In this document: in pieces, positions 1 to 5,348 of the stretch
Numbering within the stretch: position 1 is the first letter of the stretch
How the letters are laid out: each line of letters begins with the position of its first letter
Origin: JAAFHS01 sp031396505
GTDB taxonomy: Bacteria > Pseudomonadota > Alphaproteobacteria > Rhodobacterales > Rhodobacteraceae
Direction of reading: 5' to 3'
DNA length: 9,055 nt
Assembly (NCBI GenBank): GCA_031396505.1
Contig: JANNKX010000244.1
Coordinates: 1 to 9,055 of the forward strand
Position numbers and translations under genes: made by a program
The notes under the pieces: generated by a model
What the model was told of the DNA's origin: nothing
Seen by the model: only the letters and a program-made list of their open reading frames with translations
Database searches by the model: none

Positions 1-887
1 TCGCCGTCGGGGTCTACATCAACGATATCCAGCAGCTTGACCTGCAGACCCACAGCTACGCCATGGATTTCTATATCTGGCTGCGCTGGACCAATCCCGA
101 CATCGACCCGTCGCTGACGCTGGAATACATGAACCCGTTCCAGCTTTGGGGCCACATCCCGACCCCGCTTTACGAGGCGCCGCAGGACCTGCCGGACGGG
201 TCGAAATACATGGCGATCCGCTATCAGGGCCAGTTCAACTCGAAACTGCCGCTGGAGAAATACCCGTTCGACGACCAAAGCCTGATCGTCGAGTTCGAGG
301 ACAATTCGGTGGGGTCGTCGCGCCAGATCTTCGTGCCCGACGACAACCCGGTGTCGATGAACCCCGAGATGACGCTGCCGGGCTACATCCTGGGTACTCC
401 GACCCTGACCATCGCGTCGCAGCCCTACCCCACCAATTTCGGCGATACCTCGCTGACCGAACTGGAGCCCTATTCCCGCGTCACCTTTGCGGTGCCGGTG
501 CATCGCCCGACCCTGACCTATGCCATCAAGATCATCCTGCCGATCTTTCTGATCGTGATCTGCGGCGCGCTGGTGTATCTGATCCACCCGTTCTATGTCG
601 AGGGCCGGATCGGCATGGGCATCAGCGCGCTGTTGACGCTGGTGGTGCTGCAACTGACCACCAACTCGCAGCTGCCAGAGGTCGATTATCTGATGATGAT
701 CGATATGCTTTATTTCGTGGCCTACATCTTTGTGATCGCGGGGCTGGCACAGGTGGCGCGGGCCTCGACCACGGCGCATCGCGGCGATGTCGCGCTGGCG
801 GTGGCGCAGGACCGGACGGCGCTTTGGGTGACGAGCATCAGCTACATCGTGGTGACGGTCGGGATCATGGTCTACACGCTGATATAG
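1..887 (+). CDS. Prokaryotic pentameric ligand-gated ion channel (Cys-loop receptor superfamily), 5'-truncated
   Basis: The reading frame is open from base 3 to the TAG at 885-887 and gives 294 visible residues; the gene begins off the left edge, so the ATG at 63 is internal. The visible part holds the later half of the extracellular beta-sandwich ligand-binding domain. It includes YPFDDQ (visible residues 87-92), the counterpart of the Cys-loop F/YPxDxQ signature but without the disulfide cysteines, as in bacterial channels such as GLIC and ELIC. Four hydrophobic segments follow: TM1 about 172-194, pore-lining TM2 about 203-224 (ending near NSQLP), TM3 about 229-253, and TM4 about 274-294 at the very C-terminus. 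The TM3-TM4 linker is only about 20 residues, again the prokaryotic pattern. The expected product is a homopentameric inner-membrane cation or anion channel; ligand and ion selectivity cannot be read from this fragment. It converges on the solute-binding protein gene and is separated from it by a hairpin terminator. Confidence 0.88.
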   Translation, partial: AVGVYINDIQQLDLQTHSYAMDFYIWLRWTNPDIDPSLTLEYMNPFQLWGHIPTPLYEAPQDLPDGSKYMAIRYQGQFNSKLPLEKYPFDDQSLIVEFEDNSVGSSRQIFVPDDNPVSMNPEMTLPGYILGTPTLTIASQPYPTNFGDTSLTELEPYSRVTFAVPVHRPTLTYAIKIILPIFLIVICGALVYLIHPFYVEGRIGMGISALLTLVVLQLTTNSQLPEVDYLMMIDMLYFVAYIFVIAGLAQVARASTTAHRGDVALAVAQDRTALWVTSISYIVVTVGIMVYTLI

Positions 888-943
888 CCTGACGCCGCCG
901 AGAGGGTCCCGGGCCGGGATCGCAGGCATGATTGGGCAAACGC

Positions 944-971
944 AAAGGCCCGGAGTTTCCTCCGGGCCTTT
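944..971. terminator. Bidirectional intrinsic terminator between convergent genes
   Basis: A perfect 12-bp inverted repeat (AAAGGCCCGGAG at 944-955, CTCCGGGCCTTT at 960-971) encloses a 4-nt loop, TTTC. It sits 57 bp after the ion channel stop and 20 bp after the binding protein stop (on the minus strand), the expected position for a shared terminator of convergent genes. The stem ends in AAA/TTT on both sides, so each strand has a short U stretch at the base; the U tract is weak beyond that (GCCTTTGGCTTTGG on plus, GCCTTTGCGTTTGCC on minus). Confidence 0.85.
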
Positions 972-991
972 GGCTTTGGTGGCAAGGGCGA

Positions 992-2626
992 TCACATCCC
1001 CAGGCTGGCCTTGTACAGCGCGATCTGGCTGTCACGACCGATCTGGTCGGTGATCTTGTCCCAGGCAGCGGCAATGGCGTCTGCGCCTTCCTGCGCGCTG
1101 GCATATTGCCCAGCGTAGATCTTCGCCAGTTCGTCTTCGGCCACCGAATAGTACTGGAAGATGCCGGGGATGCGCGGCTCGATTGCCGCGTTCGGGTGGT
1201 TGTAGCTGTCGGCGTTGGAGCCGAGGTAGTCCTCGATGAAGGCCCGGTCATAGCCCGCCGCTTCCCATTCGTCATACTGGAAGTGCGAGTTGCGGTAGGG
1301 TTGGAAGCCCGACGGATAGGCCGCCATCCACAGGCTGATGTCCTTGCCGCCAAGATGGGCCGCTGCCGACCATGCCGCCTTGCGCTTCTTCTCATCGCCC
1401 GAGACCCGGTTGGTGACATAGATGCCCCAGCCAAGATAGGCCATGTTCGGGGCAAAGTTCGGCGTGGCCGGGGTTTCCCAGGCACCGGCAGCCGAGTTGT
1501 AGACCTTGTCCGAGCCGGGGTTGATCGAGAAGCCGACGACGTCGCCGACCACCGAAGTGTCGGACGTGCGCGCGTTGGAACCGACATCGCCCCACCAGCA
1601 GATCATCGAACCGGTACCAGCCAGGAACTGCTGGAATGCGGTTGTGCCCGGATCGGCGTTGATCTGGTCGGGCGGAAGAACAGACATCGTATCCATCACA
1701 TCCTGGATCGCCTGCACCCAGGCCGGGTTGTTGACCCGCGGCTTCATGGTGTCGGCGTCGAACAGCCAGGCCGGATCGGACGGATGCTTGGCATACGCCG
1801 AGGCGCGGTCCTCCAGGAAGTAGAAACCGAAACCGCCCCAACCTTTCAGCGGGTCAAGGAAACCGTAGGCCGGGCTGCCTGTCATCGGGTCGGTCTTGCC
1901 TGCCAGCGCCTTGGAAACCTCCTGAACCTGCTGCCAGGTCGTCGGCGCCTCGGCCATGCCGGAAACCGAACCTTCGCCGAAGTAATCCTTGCGATAGGCA
2001 AAGGTGTGGCAGTCGCCGTCGATGGTGATGCGGTAGGTCTTGCCGGCCCAGGTTCCGACCGGAGCTTTCAGATAGTTCACGTAATCGTCCATGTCGATCT
2101 GGGTCTTGACCCAGTCGGGCATCTCGTCCAGCAGGCCCTTGCCGGCGGTGTCGCCCTCGAACGGTGCCCCCATCTCGATGATGTCGAAATCGACGGTGCC
2201 GGTGGCGATGGATTGCTGCAGGCGCGGGTTATAGTCGGCCTGCGCCAGGTCGATCCAGTTGATCTTGGCCCCGGTATAGGCCTCCCACGGTTTCAGGAAG
2301 CCACGGAAAAGCACGTTGTGCAGGTTCTGGTTGTTCAGACCCATAAAGGTCAGCTCGACCCCGGCAAATTCGCCTTCGGCGACGCTGGCTTTGGTCGCAT
2401 CAAGGCACAACGCGCCAACCTGCTGCCAGTGATCATCGGTGGGCGACCCAGCACCCACGCCCGGAATGGCAAGGATCTGCGCGCGGATGGAATCCTGCGC
2501 CATCGCGGGGCCGACGCCCATTGCGCGCGGCATGGCGGCCATCGCACCCAAGGCCACGCCACCGCGCAGCAGGCTGCGGCGGCTGAGCATCGCGCGCACC
2601 ATCGTGTTGTATTGGTCAACTCTCAC
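992..2626 (-). CDS. Tat-exported ABC transporter extracellular solute-binding protein (sugar type, family 1-like)
   Basis: Periplasmic substrate-capture protein of an ABC importer, 544 residues from the chosen start. I chose GTG at 2626 because GGGAGGG (2640-2634) lies 7 nt upstream; ATGs at 2602 and 2590 are in frame but lack so clear a ribosome binding site, and the frame open to 2755 is probably leader. The N-terminus carries a twin-arginine signal: S15-R-R-S-L-L-R, a hydrophobic Ala/Gly-rich stretch, and an AMA cleavage site near residues 41-43. The mature part has the lobe-and-hinge composition of family 1 binding proteins: DFDIIEMGAPF, PTTWQQVQEVSKAL, GWGGFGFYFLEDRA and WWGDVGSNA. At roughly 500 mature residues it is longer than typical sugar-binding proteins (about 400). 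It is divergent from an ABC ATPase, mutarotase and sugar kinase, which points to a carbohydrate ligand. No permease gene adjoins it. The ligand is unknown. Confidence 0.87.
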   Translation of the reverse strand: MRVDQYNTMVRAMLSRRSLLRGGVALGAMAAMPRAMGVGPAMAQDSIRAQILAIPGVGAGSPTDDHWQQVGALCLDATKASVAEGEFAGVELTFMGLNNQNLHNVLFRGFLKPWEAYTGAKINWIDLAQADYNPRLQQSIATGTVDFDIIEMGAPFEGDTAGKGLLDEMPDWVKTQIDMDDYVNYLKAPVGTWAGKTYRITIDGDCHTFAYRKDYFGEGSVSGMAEAPTTWQQVQEVSKALAGKTDPMTGSPAYGFLDPLKGWGGFGFYFLEDRASAYAKHPSDPAWLFDADTMKPRVNNPAWVQAIQDVMDTMSVLPPDQINADPGTTAFQQFLAGTGSMICWWGDVGSNARTSDTSVVGDVVGFSINPGSDKVYNSAAGAWETPATPNFAPNMAYLGWGIYVTNRVSGDEKKRKAAWSAAAHLGGKDISLWMAAYPSGFQPYRNSHFQYDEWEAAGYDRAFIEDYLGSNADSYNHPNAAIEPRIPGIFQYYSVAEDELAKIYAGQYASAQEGADAIAAAWDKITDQIGRDSQIALYKASLGM

Positions 2627-2633
2627 GGACGAA

Positions 2634-2640
2634 CCCTCCC
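2634..2640 (-). promoter_or_regulatory. Ribosome binding site deciding the GTG start of the solute-binding protein
   Basis: On the minus strand GGGAGGG, preceded by AAA, ends 7 nt before GTG at 2626. It is the only strong Shine-Dalgarno match near the Tat signal and favours the GTG over the downstream ATGs. Confidence 0.6.
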
Positions 2641-2769
2641 TTTGACCCGGCGGGCCCGTCCGGGGCCGACTGGGGCGTTTGATCTGTTGCAGATGCGGGA
2701 TGCGCCATGGCAGCACGGCTTCGTGCAAGCGGGACCTCCCCCTCCCTTGGTGCATCCTTCCCGTAGGTC

Positions 2770-2798
2770 ACATTTGCGCGGTGCGCGCGCCCTGTCAA
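2770..2798 (-). promoter_or_regulatory. Candidate sigma-70 promoter of the solute-binding protein gene
   Basis: On the minus strand a perfect -35 hexamer TTGACA (2798-2793) is followed, after exactly 17 nt, by AAATGT (2775-2770), a weak -10 element. Transcription would begin near 2763 and give a leader of about 135 nt before the GTG start. The 12-bp palindrome at 2803-2814 lies 4 nt upstream of the -35. The -35 and spacing are seen directly; promoter activity is inferred. Confidence 0.5.
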
Positions 2799-2802
2799 GA
2801 TT

Positions 2803-2814
2803 CTAACATGTTAG
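2803..2814. promoter_or_regulatory. Candidate operator: perfect 12-bp palindrome CTAACATGTTAG
   Basis: A perfect dyad in the divergent region between the solute-binding protein and the ABC ATPase operon, in an AT-rich patch within otherwise GC-rich DNA. It abuts the -35 of the binding protein promoter and lies about 70 bp upstream of the ATPase start, so one regulator could control both directions. Compact dyads without a central CG are commoner for GntR-type than LacI-type regulators, but no regulator gene is present here and the protein is not identified. Confidence 0.5.
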
Positions 2815-2882
2815 TTTGAATCCTGCGTGGACAGCCCCGGCGACACCCGTTAGCGTTTGTGCGAAAGACCGGGGGGATGCGC

Positions 2883-3935
2883 GTGGCCGAGGTGACAATT
2901 CGACAACTGCAAAAGGCCTATGGGGCCGTGCAGGTGATGCAGAGCCTTGATCTGGATATCGTGGACGGCGAATTCGTGGTGCTGGTGGGGCCATCGGGGT
3001 GCGGGAAGTCCACCCTGCTGCGGATGATTGCGGGGCTGGAGGAAATCAGCGGGGGCACGATCGCGATCGGGCCGCGCGTGGTGAACAACCTGCCGCCGTC
3101 GGAGCGTGACATCGCGATGGTGTTTCAGAACTATGCGCTTTACCCGCACAAGACGGTGGGGGCCAACATGGGGTTCGCGTTGAAGATGCGGGGCGAGGCG
3201 GCGGATGTGGTGGCAACCAAGGTCAATCGCGCGGCGGAAATCCTTGGGCTGACACCGTATCTTGACCGTTACCCCCGCGCCCTGTCGGGCGGGCAGCGGC
3301 AGCGTGTGGCGATGGGGCGGGCGATTGTGCGCGACCCGCAGGTGTTTTTGTTCGACGAACCGCTGTCGAACCTGGACGCGAAACTGCGGGTGCAGATGCG
3401 CACGGAAATCCGCGAACTGCACCTGCGGCTGAAAACGACGACGGTCTATGTGACGCATGACCAGATCGAAGCGATGACGATGGCGGACAAGATCGTGGTG
3501 ATGCAGGGCGGGCGGATCGAACAGGTGGGGGCGCCGCTGGAATTGTATGACCACCCGGCCAACGTGTTTGTGGCCAGTTTCATCGGCAGCCCGGCGATGA
3601 ACCTGATTGCGGGCAGGGTGACGGGGGGGGCGTTGCAGGCGGGCGCGGCAAGCCTGCCATTGCCACCGGGGATGATCATCGCGGACGGGCGGGACGTGAT
3701 CTATGGCATCCGGCCGGAACATCTGTCGCCGGGGGCTGCGGGGTTGCAGGCGGTGGTGGCGGTGGTGGAACCGACGGGGTCGGAGACGCATGTGGTGTGC
3801 CGGGTGGACGGGCATGAGGTGACGGTGGTGTTCCGTGACCGGGTGACGCTGAAACCGGGGGATGCGGTGACGCTGGCGCCGGATGCGGCAGCGGTGCATA
3901 TGTTTGACAAGGACACAGGCGTGCGCCTGAACTGA
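2883..3935 (+). CDS. ABC transporter ATP-binding protein, UgpC/MalK type (sugar importer)
   Basis: Cytoplasmic ATPase that powers a binding-protein-dependent sugar importer of the CUT1 type. Numbered from GTG 2883 (350 residues): Walker A GPSGCGKST at 36-44, Q-loop at Q82, signature LSGGQ at 134-138, Walker B VFLFDEP ending at 160, D-loop SNLD 162-165, and switch His192 in VTHDQ. The C-terminal third (about 235-350, including IYGIRPEHLSPG) is the TOBE/OB-fold domain of MalK and UgpC relatives, and the length is typical. The start is ambiguous. GTG 2883 gives the family-like N-terminus (M)AEVTIRQLQKAYG and lies 6 nt after a GGGGGG run; ATG 2877 directly abuts that run, leaving no spacing, and GTG 2859 adds eight residues. 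It is first in an operon with the mutarotase (12-nt gap) and the kinase. No permease is encoded nearby. A run of eight G (3623-3630) lies inside the gene. Confidence 0.92.
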   Translation: MAEVTIRQLQKAYGAVQVMQSLDLDIVDGEFVVLVGPSGCGKSTLLRMIAGLEEISGGTIAIGPRVVNNLPPSERDIAMVFQNYALYPHKTVGANMGFALKMRGEAADVVATKVNRAAEILGLTPYLDRYPRALSGGQRQRVAMGRAIVRDPQVFLFDEPLSNLDAKLRVQMRTEIRELHLRLKTTTVYVTHDQIEAMTMADKIVVMQGGRIEQVGAPLELYDHPANVFVASFIGSPAMNLIAGRVTGGALQAGAASLPLPPGMIIADGRDVIYGIRPEHLSPGAAGLQAVVAVVEPTGSETHVVCRVDGHEVTVVFRDRVTLKPGDAVTLAPDAAAVHMFDKDTGVRLN

Positions 3936-3947
3936 AAGGAAAACGGC

Positions 3948-4400
3948 ATGTTGAAGGGCATTGATCACCGCCTGAACGCCGAGGTGCTGGGCTGTTTGCG
4001 GGCGATGGGGCATGGCGATGTGCTGATCATCTGCGACACGAACTTTCCGGCCGACAGTATTGCGCGGCAGACCGTGCTGGGCAGGCTGCTGCGGATGGAA
4101 AACCTGACGGCGGGGCAGGCGGCGGCGGCGGTGCTGTCAGTGTTTCCGCTGGATACCTTTGTGGATGATTTCGCGGGGCGGATGGAAATTGTGGGTGATG
4201 CAGGCACGGTGCCGCCTGTGCAGACGGAAGTGCAGGCGGCGATTGATGCCGCCGAAGGCCGCCCGCGGCCGATGACCGGCATTGAACGTTTTGCCTTTTA
4301 CGACATGGCCAAAACCGCCTATGCGGTGATCCAGACGGGCGAGCGGCGGTTCTACGGCTGTTTCATGTTCCGCAAGGGCGTCATCCCGCCGGACGCCTGA
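3948..4400 (+). CDS. RbsD/FucU family sugar mutarotase (FucU-like)
   Basis: Predicted cytoplasmic mutarotase that interconverts sugar anomers, supplying the form needed by the downstream kinase. It has 150 residues, close to E. coli FucU (about 140). FucU-like features: N-terminal MLKGID, M20-GHGD with His22 at the catalytic position, D30-TNFPA, and the C-terminal RFAFYDMAKTAYAV (114-127) and GERRFYG (131-137) with the active-site-type Tyr. The overall pattern is nearer to FucU than to RbsD, but the pairing with a ribokinase-like gene leaves the substrate open (fucose, ribose or another sugar). AAGGA 7-8 nt upstream supports the ATG. The gene lies 12 nt after the ATPase and 22 nt before the kinase, so the three are probably co-transcribed. 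It ends in tandem stops, TGA then TAA. Confidence 0.88.
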   Translation: MLKGIDHRLNAEVLGCLRAMGHGDVLIICDTNFPADSIARQTVLGRLLRMENLTAGQAAAAVLSVFPLDTFVDDFAGRMEIVGDAGTVPPVQTEVQAAIDAAEGRPRPMTGIERFAFYDMAKTAYAVIQTGERRFYGCFMFRKGVIPPDA

Positions 4401-4403
4401 TAA

Positions 4404-4415
4404 CCTTTGCAAAGG
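4404..4415 (+). promoter_or_regulatory. Palindrome CCTTTGCAAAGG overlapping the kinase ribosome binding site
   Basis: A perfect 12-bp palindrome fills most of the 22-nt gap between mutarotase and kinase. Its right arm contains AAAGG (4411-4415), the probable Shine-Dalgarno sequence 7 nt before ATG 4423. In RNA it could fold as a CCUU/AAGG stem with a UGCA loop, partly hiding the ribosome binding site; in DNA it could be a small dyad site. The palindrome is observed; both roles are inference. Confidence 0.35.
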
Positions 4416-4422
4416 CCGCAAA

Positions 4423-5340
4423 ATGAAACCCATCGTCATCCTTGGCATCTTCGTCGCCGACACCGCCTATCGCGCGGCGCGCCAGCCGAAAATGGGCGAA
4501 ACCATTCTTGGTTCGTCCTTTGTGCTGGGGCCGGGTGGCAAGGGATCGAACCAGGCGGTCGCGGCTGCCATGGCAGGGGGCAAGACACATCTGATCACCC
4601 GGCTGGGGCGCGATGCCTTTGCCGATATTGCGCGGGCGACATGGGCAAAGGCGGGCGTGCATCCCGAGGTCACCGAAGACGCGGGCAGCTATACCGGGGC
4701 GGCCTACATCTTTCTTGAGGCAGGCACGGGCAACAACGCGATCATCGTGGCGCCGGGGGCTGCGGCACGGATTGGTGTGGCGGATGTGGAGGCCAAGCGC
4801 GCGCTGATCGAAACGGCGGCGGTGTTTGTCACGCAGTTGGAACAACCGATCCCGGCGGCGCAGCGCGCCTTGGAAATCGCGCGGGCGGCGGGTGTTACGA
4901 CAATCCTGAACCCGGCCCCTGCAGCGCCCTTGACGGATGCGATGCTGGGCTTGTGCGACTATGTGACCCCGAACGAGTCCGAGGCGGAAACCCTGACCGG
5001 AATCGCTGTGGTCACGGTGCAGGATGCGGAACGCGCGGCGGATGCGCTGATGGCACGCGGCGTGGGGGCGGTGATCGTCACGCTGGGTTCAAACGGTGCG
5101 CTGTACCGTGACCGCAAACGGTCGGTGCATGTGCCGGTGATCAGCGCAGGCGCGGTGGTCGAAACCACGGGGGCAGGGGATGCGTTTAACGGCGGCTTTG
5201 CCGTGGCATTGTCCGAAGGGCGTGATGTGATCGACGCGGTGCGCTTTGGCTGCGCGACGGCGGGCATCAGCGTCACGCGCGCGGGTACCGCCCCGGCGAT
5301 GCCTGCTCGGGCCGAAATTGACGCGCTGTTGCGCACGTAG
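4423..5340 (+). CDS. Ribokinase-family (PfkB) sugar kinase
   Basis: ATP-dependent cytoplasmic sugar kinase, 305 residues, the usual ribokinase length (about 309). PfkB landmarks: GPGGKGSNQA (36-45) with the conserved Lys40 and Asn43, the substrate-region Glu140 in QLEQP, NPAPA 163-167, PNESEAE 183-189, and ETTGAGDAFNGGFA (247-260) with anion-hole Gly residues and catalytic base Asp253. Two departures from E. coli RbsK are visible. The N-terminal GSINAD motif reads GIFVAD (8-13), losing the ribose-contacting Asn (N14 in RbsK) while keeping the Asp. The usual DT before the catalytic loop is ET (Glu247). It may therefore act on a different sugar, so I give no rbsK symbol. It is last in the operon after the mutarotase, and its stop is 8 bp from the convergent oxidoreductase stop with no terminator hairpin between them. 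Confidence 0.87.
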   Translation: MKPIVILGIFVADTAYRAARQPKMGETILGSSFVLGPGGKGSNQAVAAAMAGGKTHLITRLGRDAFADIARATWAKAGVHPEVTEDAGSYTGAAYIFLEAGTGNNAIIVAPGAAARIGVADVEAKRALIETAAVFVTQLEQPIPAAQRALEIARAAGVTTILNPAPAAPLTDAMLGLCDYVTPNESEAETLTGIAVVTVQDAERAADALMARGVGAVIVTLGSNGALYRDRKRSVHVPVISAGAVVETTGAGDAFNGGFAVALSEGRDVIDAVRFGCATAGISVTRAGTAPAMPARAEIDALLRT

Positions 5341-5348
5341 AATCCGCG

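Noticed and set aside
932..2806. Long plus-strand open frame (624 codons) opposite the solute-binding protein gene
   Set aside because: The predicted protein has no family features and an Arg/Gly/His-rich composition typical of antisense GC-rich frames. The minus strand has a clear Tat signal and binding-protein sequence, and the open frame also runs through the terminator and promoter.
2850..4013. Minus-strand open frame of 387 codons opposite the ABC ATPase
   Set aside because: His/Arg/Pro-rich antisense shadow; the plus strand carries all ABC ATPase motifs in order.
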